From: Podarcis raffonei
Taxonomy: Eukaryota; Chordata; Lepidosauria; Squamata; Lacertidae
Direction: 5' to 3'
DNA length: 64,000 bases
Assembly (NCBI RefSeq): GCF_027172205.1
Contig: NC_070606.1
Coordinates: 96,234,534-96,298,533 of the forward strand
The stretch's first letter is position 1. Each line of letters starts with the position of its first letter. This document shows positions 1-12,003 of this stretch, one piece after another. The notes below the pieces were generated by a model that worked only from the letters and a program-made list of their open reading frames with translations, did not search any database and was not told where the DNA came from. The position numbers and the translations under genes are program-made.

Positions 1-1129
1 ATAATTTGGATAAAAAAACCGGCTTCCAGGTGGAGAAATCGAAATTGGAAACAGAACTGTTAGAGCCAAAAACAAAGATACTTTCAAGAATGTATAACTT
101 GCTGTTGAAATGGAACACCCAAGATGAAACGGTTAAATCTGCTATGATTAAATGGGCACAGGATGTTGGACATAACATTATGTTTGCTGACTGGGAACGG
201 TTGTGGACCACTGGTATGAAATTTACGGCATGTAATGCCCTAAGAGAGAATATTATGAAAATGATATATAGGTGGTACATGACACCAGTCAAGCTAGCAA
301 AAATATACCATTTGCCCGATAATAAATGTTGGAAATGTAAAGAAAATGAAGGTACATTCTTTCACCTTTGGTGGACGTGCCCAAAGATTAAGGCTTTCTG
401 GAAAATGATATATAATGAAATGGAAAAGGTATTTAAATATACCTTCTTGAAGAAACCAGAGGCCTTTCTTCTGGGCATAGTCGGCCAACAAGTGCCAAAG
501 AAGGATAGAACTTTCTTTATGTATGCTACAACAGCAGCAAGAATACTCGTGGCAAAGTATTGGAAGACACAAGATTTACCCACTCTGGAAGAATGGCAGA
601 TGAATGTGATGGACTATATGGAGTTGTCGGAAATGACTGGCAGAATCCGAGACCAGGGAGAAGAGTTGGTGGAAGAAGATTGGAAGAAATTCAAAGACTA
701 CTTGCAGAAATACTGTAAAATTAATGAATGTTAAAGTGATGTTGGATTGGATTTAAGTGGACTTAGTAATAAGATCAGTAAGAATATGTAAAAATGGTTT
801 GATAATTGGTTAAAGTATAAAGATGTAAATTTGTTTAAACATTGAGTTAAATTAAAAAAAAAGAGGGGTAAGGATTTGCTGAATTAATGATGTGATTGGG
901 AATACAAAAAAGGGAGGTGTGAGGAGGTCAAAGAATTCATCATTGAGAATTCTGAAAAATGTGAAAATTTGATTTGCTTTTTAATTATTATTTGTGTGTG
1001 TGTGTGTGTGTGTGTTGCTATGTGTTTTAATCATTTATTGTTGTATTTTTTGTAATTTTTTCTTTTTTGTTATGATCTTTCCGTTTTGTTTCTTAAAAAA
1101 TCTTAATAAATATCTTAATAAAAAAAAAA
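1..1129 (+). mobile_element. L1 LINE, 3' end (ORF2 C-terminus plus 3' UTR)
   Basis: The open frame 6-734 (242 aa, stop TAA) matches the C-terminal part of L1 ORF2p, after the reverse transcriptase. It has the cysteine/histidine cluster CWKCKENEGTFFHLWWTC near residues 106-123 and the downstream MYATTAARILVAKYW segment that recurs in other L1 pieces here. A 3' UTR with a (GT)n run at 992-1016 and AATAAA-like signals ends in an A-run at 1121-1129. The element enters from the left edge, so its 5' extent is unknown. The frame is uninterrupted within the window, which suggests a fairly young copy. Confidence 0.85.
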
Positions 1130-1600
1130 CTGCCCTATACAGGACTGCTTTCAGATGTCTTCTAAAGGTTACACAGTGGTACCTTGGGTTACATACGCTT
1201 CAGGTTACAGATTCCGCTAACGCAGAAATCTTACCTCGGGTTAAGAACTTTGCTTCAGAATGAGAACAGAAATCGTGCAGCAGCGGCGCAGTGGCAGCAG
1301 GAGGACCCATTAGCTAAAGTGGTGCTTCAGGTTAAGAACAGACCTCCAGAATGAATTAAGTTCTTAACCCGAGGTACCACTTGGGTCCTCCTGCTGCCAC
1401 TGCGCCGCTGCTGCACGATTTCTGTTCTCATCCTGAAGCAAATCATCTCCTTGACATCTGAAGGCAGGGCATTCCACAGGGCGGGCGCCACTACCGAGAA
1501 GACCCTCTGCCTGTTAACGTGTAGCTTCACTTCCAACAGTAAGGGAACCACCAGAAGGCCCTTGGAGCTGGACCTCAGTGTCCAGGCTGAACAATGTGGG
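1130..1600 (-). mobile_element. L2-like LINE 3' fragment, split by a MITE
   Basis: Minus-strand text at 1130-1173 and from about 1443 to 1600 matches the end of the L2-like ORF (the FRRHLKA and [12 protein letters not shown] region) that recurs at 7.4, 11.7, 16.8, 42.4 and 57.3 kb. The two parts are separated by the MITE at 1174-1381 and an inverted duplicate of part of it. About 15-20 bp of LINE sequence expected at the break is missing. The coding sense is decayed. Confidence 0.6.
1174..1381 (+). mobile_element. MITE, cagtggtacc family, with adjoining inverted duplicate
   Basis: A ~210-bp non-autonomous element with terminal inverted repeats cagtggtacct...aggtaccact. It belongs to the same family as copies at 12679, 22384 and 40005. 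The internal 61 bp at 1249-1309 reappears inverted at 1382-1442 with one mismatch, so the site can fold into a long hairpin. No coding capacity. Confidence 0.7.
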
Positions 1601-1791
1601 TGGATATGCTCCTACAGTGGCTAGGAGTGCTTTTTACCAGCTGGACCAGGACAGCCTGACCACTGTAATGGGGTGGGGGGAGCTGGCTGGAAAAGGGATG
1701 GGTGGTTTTGTTTTGTTGTTCTGTGTCCTGTTTGAGACACACCCAATTAGGCTGCAATCCTACACACTTATCAGGAGCAAAATTAAAAATT

Positions 1792-1944
1792 CCTTCTAGT
1801 AGCACCTTGGAGACCAACTAAGTTTGTTATTGGTATGAGCTTTCGTGTACATGCACACTCCTGGTGTATCTGAAGAAGTGTGCATGCACACAAAAGCTCA
1901 TACCAATAACAAACTTAGTTGGTCTCTCAGGTGCTATTGGAAGG
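1792..1944. repeat. Fold-back repeat, ~69-bp arms
   Basis: Bases 1792-1860 are nearly the reverse complement of 1876-1944, with a ~15-bp spacer. Both arms carry the interspersed-repeat end usually read as gaagtgtgcatgcacac followed by aaagctcataccaataac. Two head-to-head copies of one repeat end would give this form. Sequence from 1945 to about 2000 continues that repeat. Confidence 0.6.
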
Positions 1945-1999
1945 AAGTTTTTTATTTTGTTTTGACTATGGCAGACCAACACAGCTCCCTACCTGTATC

Positions 2000-2438
2000 T
2001 AGACATATCAGGAAGTAAACCTACTTATTGGGGCCTGTCCAACTCTACAATACTATGATTATAAGTAGACTTGTGTAAGAACATGCAGTTACTGTGGGAT
2101 AAAATCACTCCTGCCCACATAACCTTATGCAATGGTGGCACACGTATGAGGCTGGTGAGGACGGCAATTACAAATAAGAAGTGCATCCTTAATGCGGCTG
2201 GTCTCCAAGGGAGTTTACCTGGGATTAAACCTTCACCCTGTCAGGAATTGTGTTTAGCACTGGGGCTCAGTTAAGTAACCGAGTTTCAACCCTAGATGGC
2301 AGAAGCAACCTAGCCTGTAAAATTCCCTTTAACACAGTTTGCAGGTGGTGAAAGAGCATATAGTAACTAACAGCACCATCCTAACCATAATCCAAAATGG
2401 ACAGATTTGCCCATTTCTACTCATGTTGATAGTGGGGC
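2000..2438. other. No gene or classified repeat seen
   Basis: Mixed-composition DNA between the fold-back repeat and the microsatellite. Short open frames here have no recognisable motif. I see nothing to annotate. Confidence 0.5.
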
Positions 2439-2440
2439 AT

Positions 2441-2441
<1 letters not shown>

Positions 2442-2502
<61 letters not shown>

Positions 2503-2513
2503 TGTGTGTGTAG
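2442..2513. repeat. Compound (CT)n(GT)n microsatellite
   Basis: An uninterrupted CT tract passes directly into a GT tract. Open frames translated across it are low-complexity artefacts. Confidence 0.95.
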
Positions 2514-2809
2514 GATGCAGCACTCCCCCTCTTTGCTGGCCTTGACGTGGACTCCACTGAGGCAGAAGCCCAGCTTCCATCTATGTAGGTGGTAAGCAAT
2601 CACTGACAGCCCTCCATCATACTTGTCATTATGTGATTGAAAAACAAAATGCAATGTAATGTTTCACCCTGAAGAAACAAAAGGAGACACACACTCTGTT
2701 CAAACTTGTCAGCAGGCAGAGGTTGATAGCAACCCATTCTCTCATAGATCCAGCAATTAAACTGGAGATAATTTATTCCACCTGAACAAATCCCTGTGAG
2801 ACAATTTTA

Positions 2810-4564
2810 CAGTCGTACCTTGGTTCTCGAACGCCTTGGTACTCGTATATTTCGACTCCTCAACGCCGCAAACCCGGAAGTAAGTCCAAGAGTATTAAAA
2901 GAACTGGCAGATGTGATTTCAGAACCACTGGCAGTCATCTTTGAGAATTCCTGGAGAACAGGCGAAGTCCCGGCAGACTGGAGGAGGGCAAATGTTGTCC
3001 CTATTTTCAAAAAGGGGAAAAGAGAGGACCCAAATAATTACCGCCCAGTCAGTCTGACATCAATACCAGGGAAGATTCTGGAGCAGATCATTAAGCAAAC
3101 AGTCTGTGAGCACCTGGAAAGGAATGCTGTGATCACCAATAGTCAGCATGGATTTCTGCAAAATAAGTCATGTCAGACTAACCTGATCTCGTTTTTTGAC
3201 AGAATTACAAGCCTGGTAGATGAAGGGAACGCAGTGGATGTAGCCTACCTTGATTTCAGCAAGGCATTTGACAAGGTGCCCCATGATATTCTTGTAAAGA
3301 AGCTGGTAAAATGCGGTCTTGACTATGCTACCACTCAGTGGATTTGTAACTGGCTGACTGACCAAACCCAAAGGGTGCTCATCAATGGTTCCTCTTCATC
3401 CTGGAGAAGAGTGACTAGTGGGGTGCCACAGGGTTCTGTCTTGGGCCCGGTCTTATTCAACATCTTTATCAACGACTTGGATGATGGACTCAAGGGCATC
3501 CTGATCAAATTTGCAGATGACACCAAACTGGGAGGGGTGGCTAACACCCCAGAGGACAGGAACACACTTCAAAACGACCTTGACAGATTAGAGAACTGGG
3601 CCAAAACAAACAAGATGAATTTTAACAGGGAGAAATGTAAAGTATTGCACTTGGGCAAAAAAAATGAGAGGCACAAATACAAGATGGGTGACACCTGGCT
3701 TGAGAGCACTACATGTGAAAAGGATCTAGGAGTCTTGGTTGACCACAAACTTGACATGAGCCAACAGTGTGACGCGGCAGCTAAAAAAGCCAATGCAATT
3801 CTGGGCTGCATCAATAGGAGTATAGCATCTAGATCAAGGGAAGTAATAGTGCCACTGTATTCTGCTCTGGTCAGACCTCACCTGGAGTACTGTGTCCAGT
3901 TCTGGGCACCACAGTTCAAGAAGGACATTGACAAACTGGAACGTGTCCAGAGGAGGGCAACCAAAATGGTCAAAGGCCTGGAAACGATGCCTTATGAGGA
4001 ACGGCTAAGGGAGCTGGGCATGTTTAGCCTGGAGAAGAGGAGGTTAAGGGGTGATATGATAGCCATGTTCAAATATATAAAAGGATGTCACATAGAGGAG
4101 GGAGAAAGGTTGTTTTCTGCTGCTCCAGAGAAGCGGACACGGAGCAATGGATCCAAACTACAAGAAAGAAGATTCCACCTAAACATTAGGAAGAACTTCC
4201 TGACAGTAAGAGCTGTTCGACAGTGGAATTTGCTGCCAAGGAGTGTGGTGGAGTCTCCTTCTTTGGAGGTCTTTAAGCAGAGGCTTGACAACCATATGTC
4301 AGGAGTGCTCTGATGGTGTTTCCTGCTTGGCAGGGGGTTGGACTCGATGGCCCTTGTGGTCTCTTCCAACTCTATGATTCTATGATTCTATGATTCTATG
4401 ATTCTAAGTGTTCTGGTTCGCAAACGTTTTTCAGAAGCCGAACGTCCGATGTGGCTTCTGCTTGACTGCAGGAATCTCCTGCAGCCAATCGGAAGCCGCG
4501 CCTTGGTTTAAGGAGTCGAACGGACTACTGGAACAGATTAAGTTCAAGAACCAAGGTACCACTG
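2810..4564 (+). mobile_element. MITE (second family) with TA target duplication, split by CR1
   Basis: The outer parts 2810-2885 and 4405-4564 form one element whose ends (cagtcgtaccttggttctcg at left, aagaaccaaggtaccactg at right) are inverted repeats flanked by TA (2808-2809 and 4565-4566). TA duplication points to a Tc1/mariner-type mover. The CR1 at 2886-4404 interrupts it; the pentamer taagt appears at both junctions. Confidence 0.7.
2886..4404 (+). mobile_element. CR1 LINE, 5'-truncated, intact reverse transcriptase frame
   Basis: The frame stays open from the 5' truncation to the stop at 4313. It carries reverse transcriptase blocks in order: [48 protein letters not shown] and the catalytic FADDTKL, then the thumb and C-terminal region. 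The ATG at 2796 lies in the flanking MITE and is not a CR1 start. The 3' UTR ends in the CR1-specific octamer array (attctatg)n. The endonuclease domain is missing through 5' truncation. It is nearly identical to the CR1 at 38.1-39.1 kb, so the subfamily moved recently. Confidence 0.93.
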
Positions 4565-4714
4565 TAATTAAGTTCTTCAGTAAATGGGGGGGACAGCAGA
4601 GGTTGATGCATGTAAGTCCAAGTGCTACAGCATACAACTAGATAAGAGTTCTGTGCTGAGGAAAGTTCTGAAGTGCAACATTCAAGTTGTCACTGTTATT
4701 TATTACAATCTTTT
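4521..4714. repeat. Left copy of 194-bp direct repeat flanking an L1
   Basis: Identical to 6308-6501 except for four substitutions seen by eye. It includes the right end of the MITE plus adjacent DNA and stops exactly where the L1 poly(A) begins (T-run on the plus strand). It reads as an exceptionally long target-site duplication. Confidence 0.85.
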
Positions 4715-6307
4715 TTTTAATAGCTTTTATTTTGCTTAAACAGGTACATATAAATATAAACAACCAAAAATTGCAAAGGAAAATTCCTTAATAGTAATGA
4801 AAAGAAACTAAAAAAACTACAAGAAATATCGAAGTACATGACACAGAACATAAGCAACTATGGGAAAGATAAAAGAAAAGAAAAAAGAAAAATAGAAAAA
4901 ATAAGAAAAAGAAAAAGAAAAAGGAAGATGAGCCAAAGCAGGAAAGCTCATCTATTTTACACTTCCGTCAAGCTCACAACAGATCATTATTCTTATCAAT
5001 TAACTCTATCTGCATTCCAAAGGAATCCCTCATCTTGGTATCAGGGAACATTTCTCTATGCGGTATCATTCTAAACATAGCCAGATCTTTCTTGCTGAGC
5101 TCTTGTCCCCTAAATAATTATTTAAACATTCCCATTCTTCTTTCACCAATTTTTTAGGTTTATCTCTTATTGCATCTGTCAGCTTTGTGAGCTCCAAGTA
5201 CTCGCACAATTTGACTACCCATTCCTCTTTAGTGGGTATATTTTTATCTTTCCAGTGTTTTGCCACTATAACCCTTGCTGCTGACGTTGCATACATAAAT
5301 AGCCTAGTTTTGTTTTTGGGAATATTATCTGAAACCATTCCTAGTAAAAATTCTTCCGGTTTCTTGCTAAATGTAGTTTTTATCAATCTCTTTATCTCTT
5401 CATTAATCATGTTCCAAAATCTTTGTATCTCTAGACAGGACCACCACATATGGTAGTATGTTCCTATCTGTTCCTTACATCGCCAGCACTTGTTATTGTT
5501 TGATTTATTTATTTTTGCAAGTTTTACAGGGGTCAGGTACCACCTATAGTACATTTTCATAAGATTTTCCCTTATAAGGAAACAAGCCATGAATTTTATA
5601 TTTTTAGTCCATAATTCGTTCCAAATATTGGGTTTGATCGTATGTCCCAGGTCCTCCCATTTTACTGTAATTTCTTTGATACCTTCCTCCTTTCTTTGCC
5701 AATTCAAAAGTAGTTTGTACATTTTAGAAAGTGTCTTTTGATTATTATTTAAAATATCCTTCTCCAGATAGGATATTTTTTTGTCAAATCCTTTGGTTCT
5801 TTTATCCTTTTCAAGGGCGGCTTTTAATTGATAATACTCCAGCCAGGTTATTCCCTTCTGTTTCAATTCGCTTAGGCCCTTTATTTTCGGATCACTACTT
5901 GTTTCCTCTACTAAATCCTTATATGTTATCCAATCGCTGTTCCTATTCATCCTGTGAACCGACATAGATTCCATTGGTGACAGCCACCATGGTGTTTTGG
6001 TTACTACTGGTTTTTTACTCCTCTCCCATACTTCATACAATGCCCTTCTCACAATATGATTTAAAAATCCTTTGTGGGATTTAACCTTGTCATAGCCTAT
6101 GTAGCCATGCCACCCGTATACAATATCCCATCCCTCCAGATCTAGGACTTCCGTGTTTTTAATTAATATCCAGTCCTTAATTCATGTCCAGCACGCTGCC
6201 TCAAAGTACAGTTTAAGGTCAGGGACCGCGAAGTCTCCTTTTTCCTTCAACTCTGTTAGTAGCTTAAATTTTATGCGTGGTTTTTTCCCTTGCCATATAA
6301 ACTGTTC
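4715..6307 (-). mobile_element. L1 LINE, 5'-truncated (ORF2 C-terminal half plus 3' UTR)
   Basis: On the minus strand 6307-6182 encodes the segment after the L1 reverse transcriptase (FIWQGKKPRIKFKLLTELK), then a stop. The long frame 6052-5066 (328 aa) continues to the C-terminus with CWRCKEQIGTYYHMWWSC. The 3' UTR is purine-rich and ends in a poly(A) adjoining 4714. At least one in-frame stop separates the two coding parts, so this copy is dead. Confidence 0.88.
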
Positions 6308-6501
6308 CGGACTACCGGAACAGATTAAGTTCAAGAACCAAGGTACCACTGTAATTAAGTTCTTCAGTAAATGGGGGGGACAGAAGAGGTTGATGCATGT
6401 AAGTCCAAGTGCTATAGCATACAACTAGATAAGAGTTCTGTGCTGAGGAAAGTTCTGAAGTGCAGCATTCAAGTTGTCACTGTTATTTATTACAATCTTT
6501 T
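6308..6501. repeat. Right copy of 194-bp direct repeat flanking an L1
   Basis: Partner of 4521-4714, offset by a constant 1787 bp along its length, with no internal gap. Confidence 0.85.
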
Positions 6502-7322
6502 ACCTGCCCTTCACCCTGAGTTCCAAAGTTGGGTTACAACAATTAAAACTCAATAGTAATGTTAAAATGCAATATTACACAATGATGTTAATGATGATGA
6601 TCCATCTGGCTGGGTTTCACGTATCAAAAACTAGGGTAAAGAGGTGGGAGGGAGTTCTACAACTTAGGGACCACTACAAATAATGCCTTTCCTGGGCTGC
6701 CACCACCCCAAGCTTCTGAGGGCAGTGGAACAACCCATTTTTGTGGTTAGCAAACCCAGTTTTGTACTTTGTATATACCAGGTGGTAGCTTGCCTTCTTC
6801 AATATTCATCGAGTAAATTATTTGCTCCTTCTTGCTACTCCTGCTATTTTCAAAAGGACTATTTCCAGAAGGAAATAGAAAATTGTGAAGAAGATTTTAT
6901 GTGTAGGCTAGTACAAGACACCTGTGGTGACCTCATTACGGCCAGCTTGATCAGTTATTTAGTTTCTTATCTGATCCATAGGAGCAGGTCAGGTCATCCA
7001 TAACATCAACAGCTTTTCCATCAACAGGAAATGAACGAGTTTAAAACCACAGTGGCTATGCATTCATTTCCTGTTTATAGTGTGCCTGCAACCCTTAGAA
7101 ACTTGTAGCACTGACAGAGACTGGGGTGGCATATAACAGCTCATCCTTTATCAAATAATACACTCACAGCTCAGAACATAGATCTGACCAAATAGTTTAT
7201 TCAGCTAACCCCTTGCCGTCTCTGAAACACACAGGAGAACTGCAAGAAGTTGGTCCCGGATACTTGTGCACAAGCAATGAACAAGGAACAATGAATATTT
7301 GCTAGGCTGGTGGTAACTCATT
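6502..7322. other. No gene seen
   Basis: Unique-looking DNA between the L1 repeat and the L2-like LINE. Open frames are short and without motifs. A small (aat)n tract at about 7323-7345 marks the 3' tail of the next LINE. Confidence 0.5.
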
Positions 7323-10140
7323 AATAATAATAATAATTTATTATTAATACCCCGACAATCTGGCTGAGTTTCCCAATCAAGTATTAAAAACAATACAGCA
7401 TTAAATATTAAAAACTTCCCTGAACAGGGCTGCCTTCAGATGTCTTTTAAAGATAGGATAGCTACTTATTTCCTTCACATCTGAAGGGAGGGTGTTCCAC
7501 AGGGTGGGCGCCACTACCAAGAAGGCCCTTTGCCTGGTTCCCTGTAACCTTACTTCTCGCAATGAGGGAACCGCCATAAGGCCCTCGGCGCTGGATCTCC
7601 ATGTCCGGGCTGAACGATGGGGGTGGAGACGCTCCTTCGGGTATACAGGACCGAGGTCATTTAGGGCTTTAAAGGTCAGCACCAACACTTTGAATTGGGC
7701 TCAGAAATGTACTGGGAGCCAATGCAGATCTCTCAGAACCGGTGTTATGTGGTCCCGGCGGCCACTCCCAGTCATCAGTCTAGCTGCCACATTCTGGATT
7801 AATTGCAGTTTCTGGATCACCTTCAAAGGTAGCCCCACGTAGAGCGCATTGCAGTAGTCCAAGCGGGAGATAACTAGAGCATGCACCACTCTGGCGAGAC
7901 AGTCCACAGGCAGGTAGGGTCTTAGCCTGCGTACCAGGTGGAGCTGGTAGACAGCTGCCCTGGACACAGAATTAACCTGCATCTCCATGGACAGCTGTGA
8001 GTCCAAAATGACTCCCAGACTGCGCACCTGGTCCTTCAGGGGCACAGTTACCCCATTCAGGACCAGGGAGTCCCCCACACCCGCCCGCCCCCTGTCCCCC
8101 AAAAACAGTACTTCTGTCTTGTCAGGATTCAACCTCAATCTGTTAGCCGCCATCCATCCTCCAACCGCCTCCAGACACTCACACAGGACCTTCATCACCT
8201 TCACTGGTTCTGATTTAAAGGAGAGGTAGAGCTGGGTGTCATCTGCATACTGATGAACACCCATTGATCCCATGTAACAGGACTAGACAGAACTCTAGCA
8301 CTCTCCCGCCCCGGCCCTGCTCCCACGGTGGAGTCTACCTCCTTCTGAATCTGAGTGACTTTATCTGCAAAAAAAATTGGAAAAGCATTGCAGGAGATCT
8401 TGGGGTCCCTACCAGGCCCCGGTGGTACAGGTGGTTCCGATAGATTACGAACCACCTGAAAAAGTCTCCTGCTGCTGTTTTCTGCAGATGCAATGGAGGC
8501 GGCAAAGAAGGCCCTCTTCGCCGTCGCCATTGCCACTTGGGAGGCTCGACATTGAGCTCTAGCCTGTGTCCGGTCTGATTCAGAGTGAGTTTTCCGCCAC
8601 CGGCGCTCTAGCCGTCTCAACGATTGTTTCATCGCCCTCAGCTCCAGGGAAAACCACAGGGCTGTCCGGGCTCCGTGCAATCAGAGAGGGCACTTCGGAG
8701 CCAGTTAGTCAATAGCCTTGGTTAACTCCGCATTCCAGCAGGCCACTAGGGAATCAGCTGAGAGGCCATCAACTTGGGATAAAACATCCCCTACCACTCT
8801 CTGGAAACCAATTGGATCCATTAAGTAGTGGGGGCGGACCATCCGAATCGGTCCCACCTCCCTGCAGAGGGGAAGGGTCGTGGAGAAGTCCAGTTGCACC
8901 AGGAAGTGATCTGACCATGGCACTTCTTTTGTTTCGCTTTTAGTTAGTGTCAGATCACCAACATCCGTAGAGGTAAACACCAAGTCTAAGGCATGTTTGC
9001 GGCTATGAGTTGGGCCATACTTATTCAGGGACAGCCCCATGGAGGCCATGCTTTCCACGAAGTCCCGAGCGGCCCCTTGTAAGGTCGTGTCAGCATGGAT
9101 GTTAAAATCCCCCAGGACAACCAAGCTAGGTGTCTCCAGGAGCATATCCACCACGATCTGAAGCAGCTCAGGCAGGGAATCCTTGGTGCAGCGGGGAGGT
9201 CGGTACACCAATAGGAATCCTGTACTGCCCCTATTGCCAAACTTCCAGAACATGCACTCAGAAAACTGGGTCTTCCTAATAGGATGCCTGCTGCAGACTA
9301 ATGACTTCATAAAAATCACTGCAACCCCCCCTCTCCACCCACATGACCTGGGTGCTGTGTATAAGAGAAACCTGGTGGGCAAGCAGCGGCAAGGACAGGC
9401 CCATCTGCTTCATCCAACCAGGTCTCTGTCACACATGCCAGGTCAAATCCTCCATCCACAATCAGGTCGTGGATGGCAGTGGTTTTATTCATCATTGACC
9501 TGGCATTGCACAGCAACACTTTCAGGTCATGTGGGTTTCCCTTGCTGATTCCAGTATCCTTTCAGTCAGGACCGGACCTGGAGGCAGGGATAGTCCTCAA
9601 ACAATGACTAACCCTGCCTCCTCGGTAATGACATGGTCTGGTCTTAGCGTAACTCCTCCTCCTGCCTGTGATCACTGAGATCAGGTGTCCCAATACATTC
9701 CCCTCTGTGGAACCTGCCCCAGCCATTCTATTGGCTGAGGCCTACTCCCAGGCAGCCCTGACCCTTCCCCTTAAAAAGCAAAATACAAACTATATAATAA
9801 CTTAACAGAATAATAAAAATAGAAGCAAAGCAAGAAACAATAGTGCTAAAATTAAACTACTCCCCACCCTGACTAAATACTTATCCAACCCCAAGCAGAA
9901 ATAAAATTATAAAATTATAAAAAATTATAAAAAACAACAACCACCATTTAAGGTGCAGCAAATTAAAAGCACTTAAAACGTTTAAAACCATTTTGTCACT
10001 TGCTGCAGGGAGCTGCTCAGGCCTCTAAACTGTGGCGGTGAGTGCAGGCCCCGCCCCCCAGGCCCAATGGAGTTGGCAGGAAAGGGAGCGGTCTACCCAG
10101 CACTCAGCACAGCAGCAGCATCACAGTGGCATCAGAGATT
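7323..10140 (-). mobile_element. L2-like LINE, long but internally deleted
   Basis: Read on the minus strand from about 10140: an A-rich and GC-rich 5' region; an apurinic-type endonuclease (ARSMMNKTTAIHDL and FDLACVTETWLDE at 9519-9316, then VVLGDFNIH and SWSDHF-like motifs at 9382-8705); a linker (8680-8201); a reverse transcriptase core with QYADDTQLY at 8273-7701; and the C-terminal region ending [16 protein letters not shown] at 7401. The frame changes between the endonuclease pieces, and the N-terminal fingers and palm of the reverse transcriptase are missing near 8270, so it cannot move. The tail is an (att)n-type tract. The 5' boundary is approximate. Confidence 0.82.
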
Positions 10141-10228
10141 GGAGAACCTCAACTGAGCAAGCCAAGAAAGAATGTGAGGATGGCGGGAAATGATTAAAGG
10201 AGGAGATTGCAGTAGGTGATCAGCCCCC

Positions 10229-11947
10229 CTAATTGTTTATGTGGCTGCAGCGGGGAACAGCGCAGATTTTGTAGAGGCGAGGACGGACCGTCAGCCCTAT
10301 TATAGGCTTCCTCAGGACGCCTCTCACTCCTTTTGGCAGCTGGAACCTGAATGCTCTCAGCAGGCTGGTGAAAAAGATGAAGAGCTCAATCTTTGCCAGT
10401 TGCTCCCCTGGACACACCCGAGCACCTGCAGGAAAATGAAAAAAGAGGAAAGCAGGAACTGAATTATCTGCTATTCCACCTATACCCCAGAGTGTTTACC
10501 CGGGGCACCAATGTGCTTTAAGAAAAGAATCTGGGTTTCTGGGCCAAGGCCTCATTCCGTCTATGAAAGCATCCTGCAGCAACTCCTCTTTCTACGATTC
10601 CCGAGTCCCCCATGCCTCCCTTTCAACTTTGGGGTGTGGGGATGTCACTGAGAAAGTGGGCTTTATTCCAGGGGCTGCCAAGACCTGGCTCAGCATGAGA
10701 TCAGGACTGGTTACTTATTTTATTTCAGTAATGTGCTTATTTAAATCTCCCTTTTAAGTATTGTTATGGGTTTGCGGGAGGCCAGATCTCCCCTAATTCC
10801 TGAGTCTAGTAAAAGTTGCTTTAGTTGCTTCCTCAAACTAAAGACCTCTAAGTGGCTTTACAAAGGCAATCTAAAGTGTTCATTAAAAATACCAGTAAAA
10901 GCAAACACGGAAAACAAGGTTCATAATGAAGGCAATATAAAGAATCAAACCAGTAATTTAAAAAGAATTATACGTACTAAAATTACATGTTAAAACTGTA
11001 TGCTAAAATCTCTATCATTAGCTAGTAGTACTAATAGTAGTATTTACCATTGTTTTTATGAATGATACTAGTTATTACTAATAATAATACTTATTATAAC
11101 TATTTTTATTGGGTTGTATCCAATGCTAGTCCTTAGGGCGCATGTGCGCTTCTGTTCTGCCATGATGCACCAAAGAAAATGGTGGGAAAGAACTGTATGT
11201 TGGACTAGCACCCCAAATTTTGCGGCTCTATTTTCTGTGCTAACAGAGCTGAGAACAGGTTGCTTTCTGGAAACAAATTGAAACGAGCGCTAAACTTCCA
11301 CTAGATTCTGCTACATCTCCAGAAGTGGCATTTATGTTGTGTGGAAGATCACACAGAATGTGAAAATCATCTGGTAAGAAAACATCAAGAAAATGGAATA
11401 AAGTGTTGCCTGAATGCAACGGCTGGGGCTTCGTGCACATACCTGCGCCAAATGGCAGAAATGCTTCTCTGTCCACAAACTGCCCGTCCTCGTCCAAAAA
11501 ATGATTTGGGTTGAACTTTTCAGGTGTTGCCCATTCCTTAGGATCAAGAAGAACAGAGCGGAGATCTGGAGCAATCACAGCCCCCTGCAGGGAAGGAAGA
11601 CTTGTCTCAGGAGTCATCTAAACAGAACATTGCACTTTTGCCCTTCAGTTCCCCCATTTTCCATCCCCATCGCTCAGTGAGGTCCACCTCCGAGGGCCTT
11701 CTGGCAGTTCCCTCACTGCAAGAAGTGAGGTTACAGGGAACCAGGCAGAGGGCCTTCTCAATGGTGACACCCGCCCTGTGGAACGCCCTCCCATCAGATG
11801 TCAAGGAAATAAACAGCTATCTGACTTTTAGAAGACATCTGAAGGCAACCCTGTTTTTCTTAATGTTAGATGTTTTGTTGGGAGCCACCCAGAGTGGCTG
11901 GGGAAACCCAGCCAGATGGGCAGGGTATTGTTTTTTTTTAATTTTTA

Positions 11948-12003
<56 letters not shown>

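Noticed and set aside
2339-2654. Overlapping frames with RERERE or SLSLSL runs
   Set aside because: Products of the CT/GT microsatellite.
2796-2885. ATG at 2796 as the natural start of the CR1 protein
   Set aside because: The first ~30 codons translate the flanking MITE; CR1 sequence begins near 2886 and is 5'-truncated.
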